A stretch of DNA of 64,000 nucleotides from Gammaproteobacteria bacterium (GCA_041395445.1 JAWLAO010000003.1:186001-250000); one strand, 5' to 3'. Positions 45,406 through 55,944 are shown, counted from the first letter of the stretch. Made by a program: numbers and translations. Notes: generated by a model not told the origin, from the letters alone.

Positions 45406-46373
45406 ATATTTATGAAACCTCTCGCTTCGGCAAAAACACTAATATCAGATATCCGTTTCGGTGCATTAATCACCAAATGACTTTTCCATTTATTATTTCC
45501 GGGTAAACCATGAAACAAACCTAGAATCGGTGGAATCAGCCAATGAAGCTTCACACCAGCATCAATCTGTAATTGGCAATACTCTATATATTTTTCAAGA
45601 ACCTGGTCTCTTGTGCAAGAAACTTTTGTTTCAAACAGTTCATTTTGCAAATTAAATAGCAACCACGGACTGTTCCATATAGCTCGTCCCAACATAACCC
45701 CATCGACATGCATAAGGTGTTGCTTTGCCTCTTCAACGGAATTAATTCCACCATTGATAACTATTTCTAATTCTGGGAACAGCTTTTTGACTTTATAAAC
45801 ATAGTCGTATTTCAGGGGTGGAACGCTTCGGTTTTGTTTCGGACTTAAACCTTTTAACCATGCTTTTCGGGCATGAATGATTATGGTTTTTATTCCTGAC
45901 GCTGATACTTTGTCGATAAATTCTGTCAGATCTTCAAATTTGTCTTTATCATCAACGCCAATTCGGCATTTAACTGTAATAGGAATATTAGCAGACTGTT
46001 GCATTTGTCTAACACAATCCGCAACCAACTCCGGCTCTTTCATTAAACAAGCTCCAAAGCGACCTTTTTGCACTCTGTCACTAGGGCATCCGACATTTAA
46101 ATTAACAGCGTCATAACCGTAATTTTCTGCAACTTCGCAACAGTGGCGCAGTTCTTCAGCATCAGAACCTCCTAATTGCAATACTACAGGGTGCTCTTGC
46201 TGATTATAACCAATGTACTTGTCTGTATTTCCTCGAAGAATCGCCGGCGCTGTAACCATTTCCGTGTAAAGCAGAACATCCGGCGAAATCAATCGGTGCA
46301 AAAAACGACAATGTTTATCGGTCCAATCCAGCATTGGTGCAACAGAAACAAGGTTGTTTATCGGATTTTCCAT
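45402..46373 (-). CDS. dusA: tRNA-dihydrouridine synthase A
   Basis: This 323-residue FMN enzyme reduces U20 in tRNA. It has VAPMLDWTDKHCRFLHRLIS, LQLGGSDAEEL, NLNVGCPSDRVQKGRFGACLM with catalytic C96 region, HARKAWLKGLSPKQNRSVPPL, and INGGINSVEEA. The ARKAWLKGLSPKQNR insert is specific to DusA rather than DusB or DusC. Its start overlaps the TPR gene's end by 16 bases. Confidence 0.95.
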   Translation of the reverse strand: MENPINNLVSVAPMLDWTDKHCRFLHRLISPDVLLYTEMVTAPAILRGNTDKYIGYNQQEHPVVLQLGGSDAEELRHCCEVAENYGYDAVNLNVGCPSDRVQKGRFGACLMKEPELVADCVRQMQQSANIPITVKCRIGVDDKDKFEDLTEFIDKVSASGIKTIIIHARKAWLKGLSPKQNRSVPPLKYDYVYKVKKLFPELEIVINGGINSVEEAKQHLMHVDGVMLGRAIWNSPWLLFNLQNELFETKVSCTRDQVLEKYIEYCQLQIDAGVKLHWLIPPILGLFHGLPGNNKWKSHLVINAPKRISDISVFAEARGFINI

Positions 46374-47917
46374 TGTTTTTCACATTTAAAATCCAAACCT
46401 CTTTGTTTGGAGAATTCTTGTCTAACCGTATCGACGGTGTTATTCATTAGTTGGGTCAATTCAGTTGCTTGTTGCTGCAGTTGCTCACATTCGCTATTTT
46501 CATCAAGTGCCATCATTAGCAACCATAGAGATTCGATACTTTTATTTTGTACGACAGCAAGTTGTGCATATTCCAAAGCTAAGACTCTATCTCTGAGGCT
46601 TTCATCAGGAATTTGAGCGAGTAGTTTTGCCAAGAGAACGATGACTTCGTGATTTTCCGGTTTGTATTTGTGAATTTTTTTGAGCCATTCAATAGCATCT
46701 GAGTATTCTCCGGTATTAATCAATGACTTGGCTTTATACACCTGAGTTGGTTCATGCGCTTTCATTGCAGACTCTTCAGCAATTTTAATAACTTGCAGGT
46801 ATTGCTGGTTTGCGTAGTATAATTGTGCCAGTTTTGAGTTCGCCTTAGTATCATTAAGGTTCAGTTTTCGATATTCTTCAAAATATTTGATAGCATCATT
46901 TATGTTATTTTCTGATAGATAGATTTCAGCCAGGTTGTATAGCGACTTTTCGTGAAGAGGGTTATTTTCAAGGAGTTTAAAAATAACTTGTTTTGCCTGT
47001 TCAGTTTGTTTGTTTTGAAAATAAGCAACGGCAAGATTTGCCTGTGCGGTTTGGCTTTCCGGATTGAATTCCAGAGCCTTCTTATAGGACGCTATAGCTT
47101 TGTCGAAAGCGTTATTGGATAAAGCGGTTTTAGCTTCAATCAAATAAGGAACCTCTCCGACTATTGTGCTTTTTACCTCAAAATAAAAGGGGTCGTTGAG
47201 CTGAATTCCAGCTTGCCCGGCGAGTTGTAAGTAGGCTTGTGCTTTTTGGGTTTCTCCGAGAAGGTTATATGCTTGTGCCAGTTTGTAATTAATACTGGTT
47301 GCTTTTGGAACCAGATTGAGTGCTTGTTGATAAAAGCCGATAGCAATGAGGTGATTTTCTGTTTCAAAATACAAGTCGCCGGTTAGCAATAACATATTGG
47401 AGATCAGCAATAATTCTACCGGAACTTTCGATTTCTGCAAAAACGCCTGTTTGATGTTTCCCGATTGTTTATAAATTTCAATTAAATAATAGTGAGCCGG
47501 AAAATAATAATTGTCGCGAACTAGGGTCTGATCAAAACCTTTGATGGCATCATTATAATTTCCTTCGTCCAGCGCCGCTTTTCCATATAAATAAGGCCAT
47601 TTGGCATCGCTTTTTTCATACATACCAACGGCAAAATAACAATCTTTTGCTTGGGATAAAAAATTGTAATTATGCAATAACAAACACCACTGTTTCGATG
47701 CCATTAACTCCGTTTCAAAATCTTTGTTTTCTCGGGCTTCGATGATAGACTTCTTAATTCTTTTAAAGACTTTGGCAACATCTTTATCTAAATCTTTGGT
47801 TGAAATATTCTCAACAGAAATAAATGGTTTACTTTCATCAGTTTCAGCATCTTGTGAACGAATGGAGGTTGAAACGCAAAAAAATAGACAAAGCGTTACT
47901 AAAAGTGAATTTTTCAC
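46358..47917 (-). CDS. Secreted tetratricopeptide-repeat protein
   Basis: The 519-residue protein has a signal peptide (LVTLCLFFCVSTSIRSQ). About ten TPR-like units fill the rest, such as YLYGKAALDEGNYNDAIKGF, AIGFYQQALNLVPKATSINYKLAQAYNLLG and AIASYKKALEFNPESQTAQANLAVAYF. TPR stacks are protein docking surfaces. Its start overlaps the CRTAC1-type gene by four bases, a frequent pairing. A shared role in surface assembly is inference. Confidence 0.88.
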   Translation of the reverse strand: MKNSLLVTLCLFFCVSTSIRSQDAETDESKPFISVENISTKDLDKDVAKVFKRIKKSIIEARENKDFETELMASKQWCLLLHNYNFLSQAKDCYFAVGMYEKSDAKWPYLYGKAALDEGNYNDAIKGFDQTLVRDNYYFPAHYYLIEIYKQSGNIKQAFLQKSKVPVELLLISNMLLLTGDLYFETENHLIAIGFYQQALNLVPKATSINYKLAQAYNLLGETQKAQAYLQLAGQAGIQLNDPFYFEVKSTIVGEVPYLIEAKTALSNNAFDKAIASYKKALEFNPESQTAQANLAVAYFQNKQTEQAKQVIFKLLENNPLHEKSLYNLAEIYLSENNINDAIKYFEEYRKLNLNDTKANSKLAQLYYANQQYLQVIKIAEESAMKAHEPTQVYKAKSLINTGEYSDAIEWLKKIHKYKPENHEVIVLLAKLLAQIPDESLRDRVLALEYAQLAVVQNKSIESLWLLMMALDENSECEQLQQQATELTQLMNNTVDTVRQEFSKQRGLDFKCEKQWKIR

Positions 47918-49503
47918 GGAAGTTTGACCAGTATGTATTTATTTGTTGCTTTCATCGGAATTTCCTTAATTATTTTTCCTGATTGAGAAAGCTGTATTTT
48001 ATCAAAGGATTTTAATTGTGCATCAGAAAAAACCAACCGTGAATCATTTGCTGAGGCATAAGAACCATCCGTTGAGCTCCTGATTAAGACTTTTCCTTTT
48101 GAGCCGGTCAATTCGATTTGAATATTTGAATTGTTTTGAAGTTGAATTCCCAGCCAGTTTTGGGGATTGAGGTTATTTAACAAGATTTGGGGATGAGAGT
48201 TGTTGTTGCTGACAATAATATCGACATCTCCGTCATTATCAATGTCACCAAATGCAGCTCCTCTTGAAATCGCTTTGTTTTTCAGCCATGTTTCATCGGT
48301 AATGGTTGTGAATTGTGAACGAGCTGAATTGAGATAAAGCTGATTAGGCTGTTCAAAAGTTTCTAAGTCATTAGACTCGGCTGAACCCGCAACAGCTCCG
48401 TTAAAGACGATTAAATCCGGATAAATATCATCGTTAACATGAATAAAATTGGTTGCCCAGCCGGTATAAGCAAAACTGGATGTTGATAACTGACTTCGAT
48501 TGGTTACATCCTGAAAAAAGCCTTTACCGCTGTTTTTATAGAGAGTATTGGATTCATTCATCAAGTGCGTAAAAAAAACGTCGAAATCACCATCCAAATC
48601 ATAATCAGTCACAGCCATTCCCATACTGGCTTCAGCACGTCCTTCGGCATTCACAGCCAAACCAGAAAATAAGCCGTTTTCAATAAATTTCTGACCCTTT
48701 TGATTGAGCCAAACAGTGTTCGGTTTACCATCGTTTGCAACTACAAAGTCATTAAAACCATCATTGTTGATGTCAATACAGACTACATTCAGTCCCGGCA
48801 TATTTGGCATATCCGGAAAGAAAAAGTTTGTTTGTTCAATCAGAGTACCATTCTCATTAAGATAAAAAGTATCTTTTTGTCCCTCAAAAGAACTTGGTCC
48901 GCAGTAGTCTCTTTTGCTGCTGGCGTTATAACATTTTGGATTGTTGCTTTCTGACCAGTTGACATAGTTGCTGATGTATAAATCTTTATAACCATCGTTA
49001 TTGATATCACAAAAAGACGAACTGGTTGACCATAGGTTTGGGTTAGTTGTGAGCTCAGAGGATAAAAAAGATTGCCCTTGTTGATTTAAAAGCAGTTTGT
49101 TTTGTTGGAGATTGTTCAGAAATATATCATCCCAACCGTCTTTATTGACATCTGCAACCGCAATTCCAATTCCATATTCTGAATTGTTTAGTTTTAAGTC
49201 GCTTGTAATTTCTTTGAAGGAAAGTTTTCCGGACTCTTTTAGCAAGTTTTTAAAAAATTGATCAGACTTTTTGTTATTTTTAAAGTTCCCGCTTTGAACC
49301 AGATATACATCCAAATCTCCATCATTATCGAAATCAATCAAACCAACGCCGGAGCCGACAATTTCAGGATAAAAAAACTCACCGGAATCACCGTTGTTAT
49401 GTTTGAATTGAGAAGTTTCCTGATTTAAGAACTCAACAAAATGTTCAGCCTGAACTGTAAAAGAATAAAAAGCCAAACAAATTAAAAAGAAAATATTTTT
49501 CAT
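47914..49503 (-). CDS. CRTAC1-family FG-GAP/VCBS repeat protein
   Basis: I use the ATG at 49503, giving a signal peptide (cleavage after TVQA). The 529-residue protein has many integrin-like calcium loops: GLIDFDNDGDLDVYLV, AVADVNKDGWDDIFLNN, CDINNDGYKDLYISN, CIDINNDGFNDFV, VTDYDLDGDFDVFF and FGDIDNDGDVDIIV. The last part (GIQLQNNSNIQIELTGSKGKV) is an ASPIC/UnbV domain. It forms a beta-propeller on the cell surface or outside. It is coupled to the TPR gene. Confidence 0.92.
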   Translation of the reverse strand: MKNIFFLICLAFYSFTVQAEHFVEFLNQETSQFKHNNGDSGEFFYPEIVGSGVGLIDFDNDGDLDVYLVQSGNFKNNKKSDQFFKNLLKESGKLSFKEITSDLKLNNSEYGIGIAVADVNKDGWDDIFLNNLQQNKLLLNQQGQSFLSSELTTNPNLWSTSSSFCDINNDGYKDLYISNYVNWSESNNPKCYNASSKRDYCGPSSFEGQKDTFYLNENGTLIEQTNFFFPDMPNMPGLNVVCIDINNDGFNDFVVANDGKPNTVWLNQKGQKFIENGLFSGLAVNAEGRAEASMGMAVTDYDLDGDFDVFFTHLMNESNTLYKNSGKGFFQDVTNRSQLSTSSFAYTGWATNFIHVNDDIYPDLIVFNGAVAGSAESNDLETFEQPNQLYLNSARSQFTTITDETWLKNKAISRGAAFGDIDNDGDVDIIVSNNNSHPQILLNNLNPQNWLGIQLQNNSNIQIELTGSKGKVLIRSSTDGSYASANDSRLVFSDAQLKSFDKIQLSQSGKIIKEIPMKATNKYILVKLP

Positions 49504-49569
49504 CACAAAGCCAATAAAGAGGCGCAAAAGCGGTAATATAAGAAACCGCTTTTGCTCATAGATTAAACT

Positions 49570-52500
49570 CTACTTAAGTTCTCTATTTATTTTTCTGGCT
49601 GCTAAAAATACTAAGAGAGTAATTAAAATAATCGTCCAATACCAAAGACTCATAATTGGAATTATTGGTATAAATGCATTCACAAAAAGTAAAGCTGAAG
49701 CAGAAGTACCTCCATCTCCTGTAATTGGACCACCTGCTGTGTCAACAGTAAGAGGGCTGGTGATGTTTTGATAAGTTCCTTCAATTGTATCTGCCGGAAT
49801 GGAAACCATTACAGAGAAATTGCATGACGAGTTTGCTGTGAGTATTCCATTCTGGAAGTCGATAATGTTTGAGCCTGCTACGGTTGAACCGACTCCGCAA
49901 ACATCACTCATTGGTAAATTAGTTGCAGTTGCTCCGGGAATAAATGCACCTAAGTCATCAGTGAATGAAATTCCGGTGATAACTGATGTTGTCGAGTTCG
50001 TTAAAGTAAATGAGATTTCAACTTCTTCTCCGGCTACAACACCACTCATGAATTGTTTAGTCAGAGTCGGGAAATCAACATTAACCAAGAGTGTGTCTGT
50101 TGCTTGTCCGCTATTTCCATGATTAGAAGTTAAATCGCCGGTCAGATTCACATAAGTATCAGGCAACGCTGATACAACATCGACCAAGACTGTACATGAA
50201 GCACCACTTGAAACTGTTCCGCCGGTATAACTAATGACGGAAGCACCACTTGTTGCAGTCAACGTTCCACCTATACAACTAGTTGAGGCGTTTGCAGGAT
50301 TTGCGACCAATAGATTGGCCGGTAAATTATCTGTGAAGTCCAAAGAGGTAGCATCAAATAAACTACCGCTATTGTCAATTGTAAATATCAGCTGACTGGG
50401 TTGATTAACAAGCACTAAATCCGGCACGAATTCTTTAGAGAAAATTGGTACAGGACTTACGGTTAGAACGTCTGTGGCCGAGCCACTACTGCCTAGGCTT
50501 GAGGTCAAGTTTCCTGAAGTATTCGTCAGAACTCCTGAGGTGTTTGCAAGTACATCAACGGATATTGTGCAAGTTGAACCTAAAGAAACCGTTCCGCCGT
50601 TATATTGAATCACAGATGTTCCTGAAACAGCTGTCATTGTTCCGCCTGTACAAGAGTTCGTAATATTTGCAGGGTTCGCAACAATTATACCCGATGGGAG
50701 ATTGTCCGTAAAATTTAAAGATGTTGCATCAACTGTTGAGGTGGAATTGTCAATGGTAAAACTTAATGTCGTGACATTGTTGATTATGATTGAATCCGGA
50801 GTAAAAGTTTTACTAAATGCCGGAGGGTTGTTAACAGTCAAGGCCGCATTTGCTGAACCACTATTTCCTGAACTTGATGTTAAGTCTCCGGTGATATTAT
50901 TATGAATTCCTGAGGTTGTTCCTACAACACTAACCTGAATTGAGCATGATGCTCCGGCTGCAGCGCTTCCACCAGTAAGCGCAACAACACCCGCCCCACC
51001 AGTTGCGGTAACAATTCCTCCACAGGTATTGTTGACATTTGGATTGGCTGCAAGCACAACACCGGCTGGTAAGTTATCAGTAAAATCAATTTGATTGGAA
51101 GCAACAGCACTTGCGGAATTATCAATGACAAAAGTCAGAGTGCTTTGCTGGTTGGTTCCGATAGAAGCTGGTGAAAACATTTTAGTGAATATTGGTGGTG
51201 GCTCAATTACCAGCGTATCAACAGCAGGATTGGCAAAAGGAAGTCCGCTAACAAACAAATTACTACTTGTGCTTAAATAGGAGCCGGGCATTGAAGAGAT
51301 AGGCACTTGGAGTTGCACATTAAAATTACAACTAGCTCCCGGAGCGAGGTTACCACCAGAAAATGTTAAAAATGATGTGCCAGAAACTTGTGAGCCAACC
51401 CCACAAATATCGTTTTGTGGAAGCCCTGTTGCAATCAAACCAGTTATCACTGCATCCATGTCATCGGTAAAACTTAAATTGGAAACAGACTGGCTTGGAG
51501 AGAGATTTGTGATTGTATAAGTCAGAACCGGCGTTCCTGTTGCTGTTGATGGCCCGTCAAATGATTTAGTAAACTCAATTCCTTGAATATACAAAGTATC
51601 ACTTGCCGGCGAGCCGTTTACAGGCAGTCCATTGCTGAATCCTGAAACTGGACTGGTCGTATTTATAGCCTGAGATGCATTAGGTGATGCCGGCACTTGT
51701 AAGGTGATGTCAAAAAAGCAGCTGCCACCAGCTGTCAGGCTTGCTCCTGTCAGAGTTAATAATCCTGTACCGGAAACTTGTGAACCAGCTCCACAAATAT
51801 CATTTTGCGGTAGCCCTACAGCTTGTAACCCTGACAGAGCCGCATTTAAATCATCAGTAAACGTAATACTGGTAATTGAATTTGTGTTATCCAGATTCTC
51901 TAGTGTAAATCTTAAGGTTGTCGTTCCTCCCGGGGCTACCGGATCATCAATGAATTCTTTATTTAACTGAATGAGATTAGAACTAACCACTAGTACATCT
52001 GTTGCAGGTGAAGTTGTGGCAATATCAGTGACCAGATTTGAAGATATATTCTGATAAGTTCCATCGGCTGCTGCTGCAGGAATTAACACCGGAATATCAA
52101 TTACACACGATGAAGATGCCGGAACACTTCCTCCAGTGTATATCAAAAATGTTGTTCCTGATGCTGTCCCTCCACATGTGTCTGCTGTGGGAGGGCCTGC
52201 TACTTGGGTTCCTGCAAGCATGGTTGATAGCGAGTCTGTGAAAGAAGTTATATTTGCAACAACAGAGTTTTGGGTGTTATCTATGGTGAATCTTAGCGTC
52301 GTTGTTTGTCCTGGAATGACTGGGTTGGTTAAAAATTGTTTTGTAAAGCCTAAACCTGTTACTTGTAAAGAGTCTTGAGCCGTCTGACCTTGAGTATTGA
52401 TCCCCAACACGTTTGCTGAAAAGTTATTCACCGTATTTGAATATAAACCTGATGAAGTTGCAGCCGGAATTTGTAAAGTTACAGGGAAAGTGCAGGTTTC

Positions 52501-54423
52501 TCCCGGGGATAATGTTCCTCCTGAGAATATTAAATTAGTTGTTCCTGAAATAGAAGAACCAATGCCACAGATGTCGTTTTGTGGCAATCCAACAGCTGTC
52601 AAACCCGAAATAACAGCATTCAAATCATCAGAAAAGGTAATGTTGGTCGCATTACCTTGAGCTTCGGCTGGATGAGAAATGGAAAATTCAAGAGTAACGG
52701 TCGCTCCAGCTTGAACCGGATCATCAGTAAACTCTTTTGAAAAGTAAGGAGCTGCAACAACTGTTAGTGTATCCGTTGCCGGTAATCCCTGATAGTCTTC
52801 ACCGGCAACGGTTCCATATATTGGCTCAGTTGTGTTGGTAAATATTCCATTTGGCATATCCGAAGGAATGGTTAGGCTCACTTGAAATGAACAATTTCCT
52901 CCGGCTGGAAGTTTACCGTTAGTGAGATATAGTGCTTGTCTCCCAGTACCTAAGGAAATCAGAGACAAGTTAGAACCTGCTCCACAAACGCCGGATGTGG
53001 GTATTGATGGGGAGCTTATCACTACAGGAAAAGGCAAAAAGGTTGTCAATTCATCAATAAAGTTAACATTTGTTGCTGAATCAGTTGAGCTGCCATTTTC
53101 AATAGTGAAGCTTAGCGTCACATCGCCCCCTGAACCCACAGGGTCATCGGTGAATTCTTTAGTTAAAATTGGAGCCGGCTGGACAAAGAGTTTTGATACA
53201 GCAGGACTATATGAAAATGGAGTTGCGTTGACATCGCCAGTGATTAGGCTGGTAGTATTTAAATACTCACCATTCGTTGCTCCAGCGGGAACCTGTACAT
53301 CAACATCAAAAGTGCAAATCCCTTCCGCAGGAAGGGTTCCTCCGGTTAAACTTATTAAACTTGAACCGGTGAGAGTTGACCCAAGTCCACAAACATCGTT
53401 TTGAGGAAGGTTGACGGCTGTCAGTCCTGATAATGTCGCATCCAAATCGTCAGTGAATGAAATGTTCTCAGCAGAGTCAAATCGATTGGCATTGGTGATA
53501 CTAAACCTTAAGGTTGCAATTCCACCCGGAGGAGTTGGATCATCAATAAAATCCTTTCTAAAAACTACGGGGTCAGCAGTAGATGTTATTTTGGCGACAG
53601 CAAATCCGGAGTTGGATGGTCCGGAAGTTCCAAATGCAGTTAAAATTGTTGTTTCATTAATAAAAGTACCAATATTTTCAGGGACAACATCAACTGTTGC
53701 TGTACAGATTTCCCCCGCAAGTAAAAAACCACCAATAAACGAAATTGAATTTGTTCCACTATCGACTGTGTAATTTCCAGAGCAAGTTGAGTTTGAGTTT
53801 GCAGGTGATGCAATAATTAAACCCGCAGGTAAATTATCCGTAAATGAAACATTCGTTATTAAGTTAGTATTTGCAGAATTATCAATTGTAAATGTTAAAG
53901 TTACCGGTGTTCCAAGTGAAACTGCGGAGGATGAAAAGGAGTTTGAAAATCCGGGGCGACTAGCACTGACTGTTAAATCATCATTTGCGGGACCACTATT
54001 ACCAGCACTAGAGGTTAAGTCACCGGTAACATTCATGTATGTTCCTGCAACATTTGATGCAACATTCACTTCAACTGTACACGATGATGACGCCGGTATT
54101 TGTGCATCAGTTAAAGTAATCGTGTCTCCGTTATCGTCGGCAACCAAGGTTCCTCCGTTACTCATGTCACAACTTGTGGTTGGATTTGCAGGGTCTGATA
54201 ACGACATACCTGCAGGTAAAATATTTGTAAAGTTTAATCCTGTAACAGGAGAACCGGCACCGTTTGTGATGGTGTATTTCAACTTCGAGTTAGTTCCCGG
54301 ACCTATGGTGTCAGGTACAAAGGAAGATGAGAAAGTGGGTTGAGATAAAACCCAAGTGCTAGATAACAAAGAAAAAACCAAGAGTGATTTTTTTGAATAT
54401 TTTAAGATAAAATTAAGAAACAT
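49570..54423 (-). CDS. Giant surface protein of 12 tandem DUF11-like repeats with IPTL-like C-terminus
   Basis: I start at the ATG at 54423, which places a signal segment (LLVFSLLSSTWVLSQ) correctly; the ORF would also allow a poor extension to 54537. The 1,617-residue protein has about 12 repeats of 110-130 residues. Each starts like FSKEFTDDPVxxGGxTTLxFTIxN, contains TDxLxAxLxGLxAxGLPQNDICG and ends SGxxxASDTLxV. The end (FIPIIPIMSLWYWTIILITLLVF then AARKINRELK) is a short Pro-rich motif, a helix and a basic tail, as in IPTL-CTERM sorting signals. Adhesion or matrix function is inference. Confidence 0.9.
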   Translation of the reverse strand: MFLNFILKYSKKSLLVFSLLSSTWVLSQPTFSSSFVPDTIGPGTNSKLKYTITNGAGSPVTGLNFTNILPAGMSLSDPANPTTSCDMSNGGTLVADDNGDTITLTDAQIPASSSCTVEVNVASNVAGTYMNVTGDLTSSAGNSGPANDDLTVSASRPGFSNSFSSSAVSLGTPVTLTFTIDNSANTNLITNVSFTDNLPAGLIIASPANSNSTCSGNYTVDSGTNSISFIGGFLLAGEICTATVDVVPENIGTFINETTILTAFGTSGPSNSGFAVAKITSTADPVVFRKDFIDDPTPPGGIATLRFSITNANRFDSAENISFTDDLDATLSGLTAVNLPQNDVCGLGSTLTGSSLISLTGGTLPAEGICTFDVDVQVPAGATNGEYLNTTSLITGDVNATPFSYSPAVSKLFVQPAPILTKEFTDDPVGSGGDVTLSFTIENGSSTDSATNVNFIDELTTFLPFPVVISSPSIPTSGVCGAGSNLSLISLGTGRQALYLTNGKLPAGGNCSFQVSLTIPSDMPNGIFTNTTEPIYGTVAGEDYQGLPATDTLTVVAAPYFSKEFTDDPVQAGATVTLEFSISHPAEAQGNATNITFSDDLNAVISGLTAVGLPQNDICGIGSSISGTTNLIFSGGTLSPGETCTFPVTLQIPAATSSGLYSNTVNNFSANVLGINTQGQTAQDSLQVTGLGFTKQFLTNPVIPGQTTTLRFTIDNTQNSVVANITSFTDSLSTMLAGTQVAGPPTADTCGGTASGTTFLIYTGGSVPASSSCVIDIPVLIPAAAADGTYQNISSNLVTDIATTSPATDVLVVSSNLIQLNKEFIDDPVAPGGTTTLRFTLENLDNTNSITSITFTDDLNAALSGLQAVGLPQNDICGAGSQVSGTGLLTLTGASLTAGGSCFFDITLQVPASPNASQAINTTSPVSGFSNGLPVNGSPASDTLYIQGIEFTKSFDGPSTATGTPVLTYTITNLSPSQSVSNLSFTDDMDAVITGLIATGLPQNDICGVGSQVSGTSFLTFSGGNLAPGASCNFNVQLQVPISSMPGSYLSTSSNLFVSGLPFANPAVDTLVIEPPPIFTKMFSPASIGTNQQSTLTFVIDNSASAVASNQIDFTDNLPAGVVLAANPNVNNTCGGIVTATGGAGVVALTGGSAAAGASCSIQVSVVGTTSGIHNNITGDLTSSSGNSGSANAALTVNNPPAFSKTFTPDSIIINNVTTLSFTIDNSTSTVDATSLNFTDNLPSGIIVANPANITNSCTGGTMTAVSGTSVIQYNGGTVSLGSTCTISVDVLANTSGVLTNTSGNLTSSLGSSGSATDVLTVSPVPIFSKEFVPDLVLVNQPSQLIFTIDNSGSLFDATSLDFTDNLPANLLVANPANASTSCIGGTLTATSGASVISYTGGTVSSGASCTVLVDVVSALPDTYVNLTGDLTSNHGNSGQATDTLLVNVDFPTLTKQFMSGVVAGEEVEISFTLTNSTTSVITGISFTDDLGAFIPGATATNLPMSDVCGVGSTVAGSNIIDFQNGILTANSSCNFSVMVSIPADTIEGTYQNITSPLTVDTAGGPITGDGGTSASALLFVNAFIPIIPIMSLWYWTIILITLLVFLAARKINRELK

Positions 54424-54608
54424 AGCCCCGCCGATTTTTGTTGTTATTGTAGATAATTTAATGATTTGTAAACAATTGTATATGATGCTGATGAAAAATG
54501 ACAATATATATTTACTTATAGAAGGAAGTGCTTTCAAGTTGATTGAAGTTTTGCTAGCATAATACTAACAAACACTAAAAAGATGGCATAACCATTGACG
54601 AGGAGAAC

Positions 54609-55895
54609 ATGAAACAGAATAAAATCAAATACATCGCATCGGTCCTAACACTATTTACCATAAATTCAAACGCAATTGATATTAATCAACAGGGGGGAAG
54701 TATTGTTTTTGATGAAATTGGAGTTGGTAAACTCCAATTGAAAATCAAATCTCCTGATAATCAGGTAAAGAGTTTTGAGGTGAGCCAGAACTATTTTGAG
54801 CTTTCCCCTGAAACATTAGGGTATAAGTCATTGCTTAATGGTCAGTATAAATATGAGGTCGCATCAATAGTTGATGGAGGCGAAATTACTACGGGTCTCA
54901 GAGAATTAAATGATTCAGTGTTGACCAAAGAATATACAGATTCAGTTGATAAACAAAAAATTTATTACTCCGGAACTTTTACAATAGCCAACGATACACT
55001 TGTTTCTGACTTCCCAGAAAATAATGAAAAAGGTGTAGCAACTGATATTGACGGAGACTCAAGAGCACAAGTGATTGTAAATGACTTGGTTGTCCAAGGA
55101 AGTAATTGCGTGGGATTAGATTGTACAACTGGTGAATCTTTTGGTTCAGATACCATTCGTCTCAAAGAAAACAACTTAAGAATTCACTTTCAAGACACCA
55201 GTAACTCAGCTTCATTCCCAAGTAATGATTGGAGAATAGTCGCAAATGATTCGAATAATGGCGGATTAAACTATCTCGGAATCGAGGACTCTAATACTGG
55301 ACGTATGCCATTTAGAGTTGAAGCCGGTGCAGATGCAAATAATTTGTATGTGGAGTCTGATGGAGATGTCGGTATAAAAACAGCTAATCCGGTCGTCGAT
55401 CTTCATATTGTTGAAGGGAACACACCAACATTAAGGCTGGAGCAAGATGGTTCTGATGGTTTTACTCCGCAAACTTGGGATGTAGCTGGTAATGAAGCAA
55501 ACTTTTTTGTACGCGATGTCACTAATGGTAGTAAACTATCTTTAAGGATAGAGCCGAATACCCCACAAGACACTCTTTATCTAGATAGCACAGGAAATGT
55601 TGGTATAGGAAAAAGCAACCCTGATGCCAAAGTTCATGTTTTAACAAATGATGATAGTGGTAAGCTCCTATTTGAAAATACCAATAGCACTCAAGCGGAC
55701 AGGGTTGTTTTTCATTTAAAAAATAATGGAAAGCCCCAGTTTAAACTGGAGAATACCGGAAACTCTAAAAGTTGGGTAATTACAGCAGGAAATAAGTTGG
55801 TAATTGAGAAAACTGATGGAACCAGAGTTATGGATTTGGATGAAGATGGCAACTTAAGGATTTCTGGTACTATCACACCGAATGTAGTATTCTGA
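54609..55895 (+). CDS. Secreted protein with tail-fibre-like shaft repeats
   Basis: The 428-residue product has a signal peptide (ASVLTLFTINSNA). The middle and C-terminal half carry repeats like DVGIKTANPVVDLHIVEG and NVGIGKSNPDAKVHVLTN, a motif I know from phage tail fibres and related secreted proteins, where it builds trimeric beta shafts. It ends RVMDLDEDGNLRISGTITPNVVF. No peptidase or lyase domain is seen. It is divergent from the giant repeat gene across about 185 bases. Confidence 0.8.
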   Translation: MKQNKIKYIASVLTLFTINSNAIDINQQGGSIVFDEIGVGKLQLKIKSPDNQVKSFEVSQNYFELSPETLGYKSLLNGQYKYEVASIVDGGEITTGLRELNDSVLTKEYTDSVDKQKIYYSGTFTIANDTLVSDFPENNEKGVATDIDGDSRAQVIVNDLVVQGSNCVGLDCTTGESFGSDTIRLKENNLRIHFQDTSNSASFPSNDWRIVANDSNNGGLNYLGIEDSNTGRMPFRVEAGADANNLYVESDGDVGIKTANPVVDLHIVEGNTPTLRLEQDGSDGFTPQTWDVAGNEANFFVRDVTNGSKLSLRIEPNTPQDTLYLDSTGNVGIGKSNPDAKVHVLTNDDSGKLLFENTNSTQADRVVFHLKNNGKPQFKLENTGNSKSWVITAGNKLVIEKTDGTRVMDLDEDGNLRISGTITPNVVF

Positions 55896-55918
55896 TAATT
55901 TTTGAGTCATAAACAGCT

Positions 55919-55944
55919 AAACCCTCTCAAGTTAGAGAGGGTTT
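55919..55944 (+). terminator. Rho-independent terminator
   Basis: AAACCCTCTC and GAGAGGGTTT form a 10-bp stem around AAGTTA, followed by CTTGTTT. It lies 24 bases after the stop of the preceding gene. Confidence 0.8.

Noticed and set aside
49799..54343. Numerous plus-strand frames inside the giant repeat gene
   Set aside because: They are antisense shadows caused by biased codons in the repeats; none has a family pattern.
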